From positions 124,001 to 188,000 of the forward strand of contig NZ_AP025471.1 of assembly GCF_024347375.1 (NCBI RefSeq): a stretch of DNA of 64,000 nt, read 5' to 3'. The notes below the pieces were generated by a model. It was not told where the DNA came from. It saw nothing but the letters and a program-made list of their open reading frames with translations, and made no database searches. Every line of letters starts with the position of its first letter. Position 1 is the stretch's first letter. Shown here in pieces: positions 53,985 to 62,285 of the stretch. A program made the translations under genes and the position numbers. The DNA comes from Vibrio coralliirubri (GTDB taxonomy: Bacteria > Pseudomonadota > Gammaproteobacteria > Enterobacterales > Vibrionaceae).

Positions 53985-54036
53985 AAGTGTCCAGAAGGTG
54001 CGCCTAGGGGCATGAAACACGAAAATACCCCAAAGT
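53985..54036 (+). repeat. island repeat, gamma block, copy K
   Basis: TTAACTCAGAAGTGTCCAGA followed by GGGGCATGAAACACGAAAATACCCC (54007-54031). Compared with copy E the pyrimidine and purine halves are swapped (GGGGCAT...ATACCCC). The rest of the 318-bp gap holds nothing definable. Confidence 0.7.
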
Positions 54037-54269
54037 CATTCAGTACTTGATTCCTGACTACTTTCTCATGTCATTTCTTGACCTACTTTACCTAATGTTA
54101 GATTATGAACCTAGTTGAAATAATGCGACTATACAGACATGTTCTGTAATTTTTAGCATTAGAAGAATTAATGTATAAAACAGTATCTTACTGATATAGC
54201 ATCTATAGTTTCTGATAATTTTATAAACACAATTTTTGCTGAAAAGACACTGTATATTCGGAGGGAGTC

Positions 54270-55343
54270 ATGGCGTTAACCGTATTTAGCAAAAAATTAA
54301 ATTGTGAAGTTGATGCAGTCCAGTATTTTTCTCTACTTGGTCATAATTTGAAAATTGATCCTGAACTAAATTCAGTTACGGATGAAGAGAGAGATATCGT
54401 AAAGAATGATGTTATATGTCCATCTTGTGGTGTTGCTAACGCTATAATTGTTTCGGGATCTAGAAATGATAGAAATTACGCTATTCGTCAACCTCATTTT
54501 AGATTTGTCGATGGACATGGTAATGAGTCTCATCATGAATATTGTGATTTGAAAACAGTAAAGCCATTCAAAGATATTACGTCATCGTATGAATCGTTTT
54601 TTAATCAAAAATCAAAATCACATATTACAAAGTTAATAGGCAATATAATATCTAGTGCTTTAACAAACGAGAGTATCGGTGTTAAGGATATGATAGATTT
54701 TAGACAATGGCATTTTAATCTAAAAAAAGAGCATATCGTTAATGTTGAATCTATTTCTGAAAAGTTATTTCCATATAAAGTTTATAAGTGTAGAAAAGAT
54801 CTTGATATTGATGCTGCTCTATCACCAAAGATTGATTCAACATCAGTAAAAAATAAGTTGATTTTAGACCAGATTGTAGCTGAGGATGAAAAAACTTTAA
54901 ATAAAATATCACAGCAACCAGATTTTAAAATCAAAGATAGAGAGGTTTTGTCCTTCTTTAAAAAAGGAGAGCGCAAAGTTTTTGATGTCAGAGAATTATC
55001 TCACGAGTATATGTTATCAAATATGCTTGGTAACGCTATATTAGATACTTTTCGATGGTCGCTTAAATCACAGAGAGACATCTCATGCATTCAAGCATGC
55101 TGTTCACTATTTCTTTTTGTTAATCAATGGAATGTTGATAAATCAATTGATATGTTCAATGATGCGCTAAAAACAAAAGATAAAACTCATACTATAAATG
55201 GTAATATAATTGGTCTTAATCCATTTTATAAATATGAATTTTATTCCTCGGTTTTACATATTAATGATGTAGCAAAAGACTTACCAACAAATGATGAGTT
55301 ACATCGTTTAATCGAATTTAGAGGAGGTGAATTTAAAAAATAA
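54270..55343 (+). CDS. CoiA-like zinc-motif protein
   Basis: A 357-residue AT-rich gene; GGAGG lies before the ATG. Near the N-terminus C50-x2-C53 (CPSCGVAN) is followed by HFRFVDGHGNESHHEYC with several histidines and C92, a zinc-binding arrangement resembling the N-terminal part of CoiA-like competence/nuclease proteins. The rest is helical and shows no nuclease motif I can identify. Function unknown; in such islands proteins of this type are often effector or adaptor genes. Confidence 0.5.
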   Translation: MALTVFSKKLNCEVDAVQYFSLLGHNLKIDPELNSVTDEERDIVKNDVICPSCGVANAIIVSGSRNDRNYAIRQPHFRFVDGHGNESHHEYCDLKTVKPFKDITSSYESFFNQKSKSHITKLIGNIISSALTNESIGVKDMIDFRQWHFNLKKEHIVNVESISEKLFPYKVYKCRKDLDIDAALSPKIDSTSVKNKLILDQIVAEDEKTLNKISQQPDFKIKDREVLSFFKKGERKVFDVRELSHEYMLSNMLGNAILDTFRWSLKSQRDISCIQACCSLFLFVNQWNVDKSIDMFNDALKTKDKTHTINGNIIGLNPFYKYEFYSSVLHINDVAKDLPTNDELHRLIEFRGGEFKK

Positions 55344-55360
55344 CTTGGTTGCAGTGAAAA

Positions 55361-55468
55361 AATATAACAACATGCACCAGCAGACACTAATGAGTTTGGC
55401 GCTTGTGGTTTAAAGTTATCAATGTTCTGATGCAGCAAGCAAAGTGCTGCTGTGCTTGGCGTTATGTG
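55361..55468 (+). other. VCR-type attC site
   Basis: TATAACA (55363-55369) at the left and GCGTTATGTGC (55460-55470) at the right. Between them CACCAGCAGACAC pairs imperfectly with GTGCTGCTGTGC, giving the folded attC stem. The right core GTTATGT is the standard Vibrio superintegron form. Confidence 0.7.
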
Positions 55469-55494
55469 CCCGAATAAGTCAGGGGGCTTCTAGA

Positions 55495-56259
55495 ATGAGC
55501 ATTCAGGTGAAGTTAGTTCATCTTCGAAAGAAAATTAAAGCAAATAAGAAGAAAGTCATTGACGCAATCATTGCAAATCATTCAGCAGAAATCTGCATTA
55601 TTTGTGGTTCTCACGAGCAATTTACCAAAGAGCACGTTATACCCCAGTGGGTTTATAATCGCTGTACAAAGCGTACTTTTCAAACAACTACTAACGGCAT
55701 TTCGCAAACTTACAATAAAACCACGCTGCCAGCATGCAAAGATTGTAATTCAAATCTCCTTGGCTTATTGGAGCGGCATTTAAAACATGAATTTGAAAGA
55801 ATAGATGTTCGTCATCAAGAGTTTTCTCAGGAAACTTTAGAGCTAGTTATATTGTGGTTAGAGACTTTAGAGTATAAGTTTCAGGTTCTTGACCTTCGGA
55901 GAAATTTAAACAAAGTAAAAGGTGCTGATTACATTCCGTATATAGGTAAAATGCCAATTGCTATGTTCCAAGGACCAATGGAAACTAGTCCTGCGAAGGT
56001 TTTCTCAAACCTTCGCTCGGCTTTAAACGTTTTAAGCGTTAAATCTAAGGCGGACAGGCTTAACTCTCTTTGTGTAATCCATACCAAAAACGAAGATTTT
56101 AATTTCTTTCACTCAACAAATAACTATATTTTCATCGAGTTAGCCGCGTTTAGTATTGCCTTTTTCTATTTCTATAAACAATCATTTAATAATGTTGGCG
56201 AAGCAGTAGAGTCTGCTAAGGGCATCGTAAATGAACAGTACGCGGGAAAAGGCACATAA
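55495..56259 (+). CDS. HNH endonuclease, superintegron cassette gene
   Basis: A 254-residue protein starting at ATG 55495. An HNH/zinc arrangement is visible: C34-I-I-C37, EHVIPQW (46-52) and C81-K-D-C84-N, a DUF-type HNH nuclease. The gene lies 34 bp after the attC core and its TAA stop overlaps the next VCR left half (ACATAAC at 56254-56260), the tight fit of an integron cassette. It probably cuts DNA, either as a defence nuclease or a toxin. Confidence 0.75.
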   Translation: MSIQVKLVHLRKKIKANKKKVIDAIIANHSAEICIICGSHEQFTKEHVIPQWVYNRCTKRTFQTTTNGISQTYNKTTLPACKDCNSNLLGLLERHLKHEFERIDVRHQEFSQETLELVILWLETLEYKFQVLDLRRNLNKVKGADYIPYIGKMPIAMFQGPMETSPAKVFSNLRSALNVLSVKSKADRLNSLCVIHTKNEDFNFFHSTNNYIFIELAAFSIAFFYFYKQSFNNVGEAVESAKGIVNEQYAGKGT

Positions 56260-56275
56260 CAAACGATCAAGGGAT
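56254..56275 (+). other. left half of a VCR attC site
   Basis: ACATAACAAACGATCAAGGG matches the usual opening of Vibrio attC sites (CATAACAAACG then CAAGAGGG). No right half follows; the sequence continues as unrelated DNA, so the site is truncated. Confidence 0.7.
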
Positions 56276-56492
56276 AAACATACTTTTCCTAATCTGACAG
56301 AAACGCTTTAGAGCATCAGATCTAAATTGTTTCTGTCCAAGGACGTGCTCACGCCGAATTTGGCAACAGGTGTCGTCTACTCGATGGAATTAATCGCTTG
56401 TGAATACCAAAGTGATTGATTTAACCTTTATTCTCTAATCAGGACATATGATATTATGAGTGTGTAATGTCATATCCAAACCCGAGGTCGTA

Positions 56493-56786
56493 ATGGCTGT
56501 TCTAAGAATGATGGCTAGAAATATTTCAGCTACAAAACACATCGTCTTTGTTCATGGTCTAGATGGTGATGCTGAAACTACTTGGCAGCCTAGTAACCAA
56601 GAGAAAGTTTTTTGGCCTACGTGGCTATGTGAACATCTAGTAGATGTATGTATTTGCTCGGTGGGTTATGAAGCCCTTAAGCTTTCCGTTCTTAATATTG
56701 GACTGGGCTTGATGGATAGAGCACAGAATGAGTGTGACATTTTGCTTAGAAAATTTGAAAGAAACGAGGGTGATTTTTTTGATTGA
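56493..56786 (+). pseudogene. N-terminal fragment of an alpha/beta hydrolase gene
   Basis: About 98 residues. HIVFVHGLDGDAETTWQPSN opens an alpha/beta hydrolase (oxyanion HG), then WPTWLCEHLVDVCICSVGYE. The catalytic serine, aspartate and histidine would lie further on and are absent; the frame stops after FERNEGDFFD. Related serine esterases are several hundred residues. It is probably a truncated gene fused against the start of the next gene, or the small first gene of that operon. Confidence 0.5.
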
Positions 56787-59265
56787 TCATCTGAAAATCT
56801 GGGTGAGTTCCAAGTCTCGGTTTTGGAAGCTACGAGCATGGATGGGAAAGCTTGGTTTTATTTTCGAGCGCAACGCGTACCACGTGAGCGCTTCTGTCAC
56901 CAAATCAAAGGCAAACATCCGTATTTTAGGCTCTTTCGCATGGATTGGAGCAAAAAGCCTTTTGGGGGTTCTTTTGTGTCTGGCGACTCTGATTTTTGTT
57001 GAGGGTTATATCAGAAGTAATTTGTCTTTAATCCCACCACTCAGTGCAGAAGATAAAAAGTTTAATATCGAACAACTCAGATTATACGCCCAACTGCTCA
57101 CAACGATATATTCAATCTATTTCGCTACAATTGGAATTATACTGAGTGCCGGCTATACAAAACTTCGCCGGGATATCATACAAATGCTCACCAACGAGCA
57201 GGTAGGGAGCGTGTATTCTCGGGTAGTGGTGCTTGCAGCGATATTCTGTTTGACAGCAACGGCCATGCCTATGTTTGGGTGTGAACCCGGCTTGTTCGTT
57301 TATATCATCGGTACAGTTTTGACTTTGTTAGGTGCTTTGGCCTTGTTTCCATTGGGCCAGAGGCTATTCAATTTTTTTGATCTCAACTTATTGGTCCGCA
57401 GCGAGATACTCCCATACATTGCACGCCACATAGAAGGTGCTGCGAACCGCAAGAACTCAATTTCATTGGCTAACCATCATTCGAAGGCTGCGCGACAGGC
57501 TCTGGAGCAGCTCTCATACATTGATGATCGTGTGAAAGCTGACAAAGAGGGTTTGAGAGATAATTTGCCTGCATTGGCCGATGACTATACGGCTTTGCTT
57601 CTGCACTACCTACAACGCAAACATACAATAGATCAAGACAGCTATTGGTTTCCAAGACGACACTCGCACAAGCAATGGTTTTTTGCGGGAGACAGCGCAA
57701 CCTCTATGGCGCTGCAAATGAGTAGTCAGCAGCCGCTGATTGAAGAAAAAGCTAATCACCAATGGCTGGAAAACGAAATCACCACTAAATTGTCAGATCA
57801 TGTTGAGCTTGCATTCCAAGTCGGTGACTTCGAACTGGCATTGAACCTCATCGGTCGCTTCTCGAACCGTATTTCGGCTTATACAGCACAGTTTCAGTTT
57901 GAAGCCGGCATACAAGAGCTCAAAAGGTTCAAAGAAATCATTGAACAGGCTTTCGCTTCATCGAACATGGTTGATGATGAAGTGGCAAAGATTAAGATTG
58001 GAATAGCAGACGCATGGGCTGCGTTAGTAAGTAACCTCTGCTTAGAGACACTACGTCGAATGATGACCTTTGAGAAAGAGTTGATACAATTCTTCGAGAC
58101 AGACGAGTGGACTGAACAATCTCTGCGTAGTCTACCTGCTTTTATGCAGGTAGAGCTCGCCTTCATCGTTGACAGAATTGAGTTTGAACAAGAGATTGAA
58201 GGACAGCGCCTATCCAAGCCCAAATACGTCCAACAGTTGGCAGTTCAAAAGCTGTTATTGCACTACGTAAAAGTCTTGCCCACGATATGCGACATCCAAC
58301 AGGTTTTGATTCCGGATTTTGTGGAGTCACTGACAAAATTTAAAATGCCCGAGGCTGCGACGCAGGTTACCTTAGCTAACTTACATGATCATTGGAAACT
58401 ACCACGCTGGTTCGATGAACTATCCGAACTCTTGGGCAGGTATCATGAGTATGAGCACTATACTGAAGATCACTACAAACTGCCTGAGATAGACACTGTA
58501 GATATGATTCTGAAGCTTGCTTCTGCGCGAGATGATGCGATTACCCGGCTCGGTAGTGGAGTAATGGTTGAACATATCTTCGAACCCAAGCAAAACGATG
58601 AATTGCCGGATCATTTTGGACAGATCTACTTCGAATTAGCCGAAGCATGTATAAGTGCGCTTGAACAAAACGATGAAAGTAAGTTGGGTAAAGTTCTACC
58701 AATGTTCATGTCTCTTGCATTTCTCGCGGCGGATTCGAAGTTCGTGGACCCATCACTGGATATAAATCAAGAGTTCCGACTTCATCTTATTTCAACCGTG
58801 ATCAATGATCTGGCGTCAGTCTTAGGCTTTGCCATCCTCTACGGTGCATACTTTAACAATGATAAGTTGTCAGAAATAGCTCTTGCCAAATTCGATACTT
58901 GGATAGAGCAGGCTACTGACAAACAACAGTACTTAAAGAGAATGTTGGTCCTTTCAAATCCGCACAGCTTTAGTATGAATGCATCGCCGCGTGGAATGAT
59001 CCGAATTAACTGGAAAATGTCGCTTGAACATCGCGCGAGACAAGATGGTTTCGGGGATCAAATGGGCATGGTACAAGGGGTACAGCACCCAAATATAATC
59101 GTTAGAGAGTTCTTAAGGTCGCTTTCAGATGCGTCTCATCTGTTCTTTGCAAAACAGATTGTTCCGCAACTCGATCCACTTGACTTCGAGATTGACTATA
59201 ACATTTCCAGTCTTTCTCAAAGGTTGCTTGAAGAAAGTGAAGAGGTTTCGCATGAAGATATATAG
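56779..59265 (+). CDS. large membrane protein of unknown two-gene system
   Basis: About 828 residues if the TTG at 56779 after GAGGGTG is used; the frame is open upstream to 56728 inside the hydrolase fragment. Four hydrophobic segments lie in the first 230 residues (AKSLLGVLLCLATLIFVEGY; YSIYFATIGIILSAGY; VVVLAAIFCLTATAMPMFG; LFVYIIGTVLTLLGALAL). The remaining 600 residues are soluble and helical, with tetratricopeptide-like spacing in parts. No named motif. Its last codons overlap the start of the next gene by 14 bp, so the two are co-translated. Likely a new membrane-linked defence pair (inference). Confidence 0.65.
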   Translation: MIDHLKIWVSSKSRFWKLRAWMGKLGFIFERNAYHVSASVTKSKANIRILGSFAWIGAKSLLGVLLCLATLIFVEGYIRSNLSLIPPLSAEDKKFNIEQLRLYAQLLTTIYSIYFATIGIILSAGYTKLRRDIIQMLTNEQVGSVYSRVVVLAAIFCLTATAMPMFGCEPGLFVYIIGTVLTLLGALALFPLGQRLFNFFDLNLLVRSEILPYIARHIEGAANRKNSISLANHHSKAARQALEQLSYIDDRVKADKEGLRDNLPALADDYTALLLHYLQRKHTIDQDSYWFPRRHSHKQWFFAGDSATSMALQMSSQQPLIEEKANHQWLENEITTKLSDHVELAFQVGDFELALNLIGRFSNRISAYTAQFQFEAGIQELKRFKEIIEQAFASSNMVDDEVAKIKIGIADAWAALVSNLCLETLRRMMTFEKELIQFFETDEWTEQSLRSLPAFMQVELAFIVDRIEFEQEIEGQRLSKPKYVQQLAVQKLLLHYVKVLPTICDIQQVLIPDFVESLTKFKMPEAATQVTLANLHDHWKLPRWFDELSELLGRYHEYEHYTEDHYKLPEIDTVDMILKLASARDDAITRLGSGVMVEHIFEPKQNDELPDHFGQIYFELAEACISALEQNDESKLGKVLPMFMSLAFLAADSKFVDPSLDINQEFRLHLISTVINDLASVLGFAILYGAYFNNDKLSEIALAKFDTWIEQATDKQQYLKRMLVLSNPHSFSMNASPRGMIRINWKMSLEHRARQDGFGDQMGMVQGVQHPNIIVREFLRSLSDASHLFFAKQIVPQLDPLDFEIDYNISSLSQRLLEESEEVSHEDI

Positions 59266-60244
59266 AGCCAAGCCTATGTGTCGTTACCACATTTATGACG
59301 CACATCTCGGGTTCATTGATCGACTTTTTGTCAAACTCGAACGGGAGAGACCTGACTTGAATCGCAGGATGTTTGATGAGGACTTTGCAAGATTGTTCAG
59401 GCCGATTAACCACCGACGCGGTAACCTATTCGAGATCGTATCAAATGACGACGAACTCATGAAAAAGCTACTTGGAAATGTTAAGGCGAAATACGCACCA
59501 CGTTCGGTTGATGAAACAATACGTGAGTTGGTAGAGGAAATAGCGCAGTCGCTAATTTGGTCCGGAAGAGCATACTATTACCTATTTGATGATACGGTTC
59601 AGGAGAAAATACATATAGCTTCATTTAGCTCAGTCGGCGTTGTACATCTATTGGGTAAGTATATTCAATGGGTGCCCAAACGCAGGGAAAGGCACTTGAG
59701 TCGGGATAAGGAGGAACTTCCGAGAGAAATACGTTTCTTGGATGCAACTAAAGTAATGCACTTTGACATGCCCGATTCAGTCAAGCGCATACTATCCACA
59801 CAGAACCGAACTTTAACAGTCCTTGACAAATATAAATATGAGGAGGCCTTTTGCCCCCCTCAGGCTACACATGAAAATCCAAACCCGACAAATCATTTCG
59901 ATTTTCGACTTTGGAACGATACACAAGATCGCGCCTTATATCGAGCTACGCGGGATACCGGTTGGAACGGTAGAAAATATGACTCATCAAAGCGCTCAGA
60001 CTTTTTCGATTGTCATCGATTGATCCGGTTTCGGCGAAACCAGTTAAAGCTAAGAGACAACATTCTAGATAAGATCAGTGGTGAACTATCGAGGGTTGGC
60101 AAAGGTTACAACGCTGATTTTTCGGTTGAAATATCGGGAAGTGATGAACTGCCTAGCATCGCGCATCTGAATGAATTGGAGGTGAAGCTAGTGCGTGAAG
60201 AGGTAGGGTTCAACGAAATTGTTGACTACTGCTACAAGTGCTAA
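59252..60244 (+). CDS. partner protein of the large membrane protein
   Basis: A 330-residue soluble protein. ATG 59252 overlaps the preceding gene's end. It starts MKIYRAKPMCRYHIYDAHLG. A helical middle (DETIRELVEEIAQSLIWSGR) leads to AYYYLFDDTVQ and a basic part (WVPKRRERHLSRDKEELPRE). A late strand-helix block reads FFDCHRLIRFRRNQLKLRDN. No family recognised. Coupling to the membrane protein suggests one functional unit. Confidence 0.65.
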   Translation: MKIYRAKPMCRYHIYDAHLGFIDRLFVKLERERPDLNRRMFDEDFARLFRPINHRRGNLFEIVSNDDELMKKLLGNVKAKYAPRSVDETIRELVEEIAQSLIWSGRAYYYLFDDTVQEKIHIASFSSVGVVHLLGKYIQWVPKRRERHLSRDKEELPREIRFLDATKVMHFDMPDSVKRILSTQNRTLTVLDKYKYEEAFCPPQATHENPNPTNHFDFRLWNDTQDRALYRATRDTGWNGRKYDSSKRSDFFDCHRLIRFRRNQLKLRDNILDKISGELSRVGKGYNADFSVEISGSDELPSIAHLNELEVKLVREEVGFNEIVDYCYKC

Positions 60245-60262
60245 ATAACCGGTTCAATTGTG

Positions 60263-60475
60263 TAGTGGCATAGCTAATTTGGCTACGTGGTCAGAATTAG
60301 TGTAGTAGTTCAGGCGATTTTGTATGAGTCATTACAATACCTCGGGTTATCCGTAATATGCTAAATTAGCAAAGTCACTGACACGTTTCTGTCCAGAATA
60401 TTCGTACGCTGAATTTTTACCCGTGGCACTTTTAAGCACAAAAGTGCCCCAAAGTTTGCCAGCCGCAGATTTGGG
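60263..60475 (+). repeat. island repeat, alpha and beta blocks, copy L
   Basis: Alpha part with TACAATACCTCGGGTTATCC and ATGCTAAATTAGCAAAGTCAC; beta part with ACACGTTTCTGTCCAGAA and hairpin TGGCACTTTT-AAGCAC-AAAAGTGCC (60424-60448). It fills most of the gap between two units. Confidence 0.75.
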
Positions 60476-60550
60476 ACACACTTTTTTTTATGCTACAAAA
60501 TATCTAATTATTTGTGAGACAATTCACTTCTAGATTTGAGGGATGATTTT

Positions 60551-60937
60551 ATGTACTTAGAAATAAATATTGAAAATGGATCGATAGCATCTGAAGCGGG
60601 GTTGTTTTGTAAATGGATTAACCAACATCAGCCATCAATTGAAGTAAAACTCCCTGCTAATCAACCTAAGCTAAAACTTAACGACAGCTCCCTAATTCTG
60701 CCACTGGTGACGTTAATCAGTGAACCTGATTTATTAAACTACCTTAACCTAACGGTTGAATATCTCAACTTCAAATTCCGTGGAGATTTGGCGACAGACA
60801 AGAATGAAGTTAGTGTCCGCTGCCATATCAAAGATAGTCAGACAGGGACTGAAAAAATTTTTGAATTCAAGGGCCCTGAGTCACTTTATAGAGAAAAGGT
60901 TGGCAGCTTTAACTTGAATGAATTCTTTAAGGATTAA
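60551..60937 (+). CDS. unknown 128-residue protein, partner of the SEC-C gene
   Basis: ATG 60551 follows GAGGGATG by several bases; an in-frame start at 60536 precedes that site. The protein is strand-rich (MYLEINIENGSIASEAGLFC; LTVEYLNFKFRGDLATDKNE) without a recognisable domain. The next gene begins two bases after its stop, so the two form an operon. Confidence 0.65.
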   Translation: MYLEINIENGSIASEAGLFCKWINQHQPSIEVKLPANQPKLKLNDSSLILPLVTLISEPDLLNYLNLTVEYLNFKFRGDLATDKNEVSVRCHIKDSQTGTEKIFEFKGPESLYREKVGSFNLNEFFKD

Positions 60938-60939
60938 AA

Positions 60940-61797
60940 TTGCTTAGTTTGTTTAACGATTGGAACAATAGCATTGACACTGAGTATTATGCTTTAAAGG
61001 TTATAAAGCTGATCGATTTGAAATTTTTTGAAGATGCCAGTGACATCGCTGAGCGTGTGATCACCGAACTTGAGTTACTCAAGTGTAATGTGCTTTTAGA
61101 AGATAAAAATAAAGTATATATCGAAGCCTGCTTGTTCAGAGTATTAAAAAATATTTCTAGCTTCTGGAGCCTAGTTTTGCAACACCGTTTCTATGACGCA
61201 TGGTGTAAATTGCAAGACTCTCTTGACGGTTTGAGACTTATAAAGCGTTTTTATTACGGTCAATGTGACTCAGTATCTTTTTTTGAGAAACAACTTTTAT
61301 CCATTGAACAAATCTACCCATACAAATTATTTTCAAGCATCGGTGCTGTCGTTGAACAATACGAGTGCAGCATATGTGGTAATGATATGGATTCTCTTGA
61401 TTGCAAACATTTAAAAGGGGAATTGTATGGCGGTGAGTTAGCATACGCTATCATAAGGAACGTCAAAGAGTTAGATCACGTTGCAATCGTTGAAAATCCA
61501 AGCGATAAACGTTGTGTGCTAAATCCAGATGATGGGCAGGCAGGAATGGCTGTTTTGAAAAAAATCGTTGGGTATATCATCGAAAACAAGTTAACTCCTT
61601 TAGGTTTCACACAAATACTTAAAATTGAATTTGACAAGCCAAATGAAAAATATATCGACTCATCTCCGAACGATCATTGTTTTTGTGGAAGTGGTAAAAA
61701 GTTTAAGAAATGTTGTGTAAATAAAAGGACGTTACGCCATGCACACTTTAAGTTAATAGATATCAATTCAAATCCATTGTTGTCTACGAAGAATTAA
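60940..61797 (+). CDS. SEC-C zinc-motif protein
   Basis: A 285-residue protein, TTG start two bases after the previous gene. A first metal site C143-S-I-C146 ... C155-x-H157 (GNDMDSLDCKHLKGELYGGE) is followed by a strand-rich part. A C-terminal SEC-C motif, C247-F-C249-G-S-G-K-K-F-K-K-C258-C259, is complete. SEC-C motifs bind zinc and appear on SecA and on many accessory and defence proteins. The double-zinc layout (CxxC...CxH plus SEC-C) is distinctive. Function unknown. Confidence 0.75.
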   Translation: MLSLFNDWNNSIDTEYYALKVIKLIDLKFFEDASDIAERVITELELLKCNVLLEDKNKVYIEACLFRVLKNISSFWSLVLQHRFYDAWCKLQDSLDGLRLIKRFYYGQCDSVSFFEKQLLSIEQIYPYKLFSSIGAVVEQYECSICGNDMDSLDCKHLKGELYGGELAYAIIRNVKELDHVAIVENPSDKRCVLNPDDGQAGMAVLKKIVGYIIENKLTPLGFTQILKIEFDKPNEKYIDSSPNDHCFCGSGKKFKKCCVNKRTLRHAHFKLIDINSNPLLSTKN

Positions 61798-61996
61798 ACG
61801 TGAGTATCTGCATCGTAATTGGATGTTGTCTTAAGCACGTTTGGGCACTTACTTATGTTGGCTAAAACAGATATGCCCATTTCTTGTTGGCGAAAGTAAA
61901 TCACATCAGTCTCACACCGATAATTTTCGTTAGATTTCCTAATGCCAAACATGTGTCGATGACAGAATAAGGACAGGCTGATTAAGAAAAGCATTG
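61798..61996. other. non-coding gap
   Basis: Contains AAACGTG...CACGTTT, a weak inverted repeat after the SEC-C gene, and a minus-strand frame of low credibility. Nothing else seen. Confidence 0.4.
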
Positions 61997-62158
61997 TTAG
62001 TAGTCCCAGTCAGCCACTGACGTCTTCCATTCTAGTTGAGTACCTTGCACTTCATTGTCAAAGTAAGCCAGTAACGCAGTTTTCAGATGTGCATCACGCC
62101 TGTTTGCAAGTACATTCACCCAATCAACAAAGTCACACAGTTTGTAAAAGCAAAACAA
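61997..62158 (-). pseudogene. short coding remnant downstream of the KAP gene
   Basis: A 53-codon frame from TTG 62158 to TAA 61997. It encodes LFCFYKLCDFVDWVNVLANR then RDAHLKTALLAYFDNEVQGT and ends KTSVADWDY. The composition is protein-like and the strand is that of the KAP gene, so it is probably the 3' remnant of a second gene of that unit. No ribosome site seen. Confidence 0.4.
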
Positions 62159-62234
62159 GCGTTAAGGCTTGGATAGCCTTCAATATCTTATCGAAAGCTA
62201 TCGTCGTCTTAGAAGGAAATGACCCTTGCAGACG

Positions 62235-62273
62235 GGCTGTCAGGTGCAATGTGAAATGCCTTGTCTGACAGCC
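62235..62273. repeat. inverted repeat after the KAP gene
   Basis: GGCTGTCAG and CTGACAGCC are 21 bp apart, just past the KAP stop codon. It may stabilise or end that transcript; no T run is present. Confidence 0.5.
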
Positions 62274-62285
62274 GGAGAACATGGG

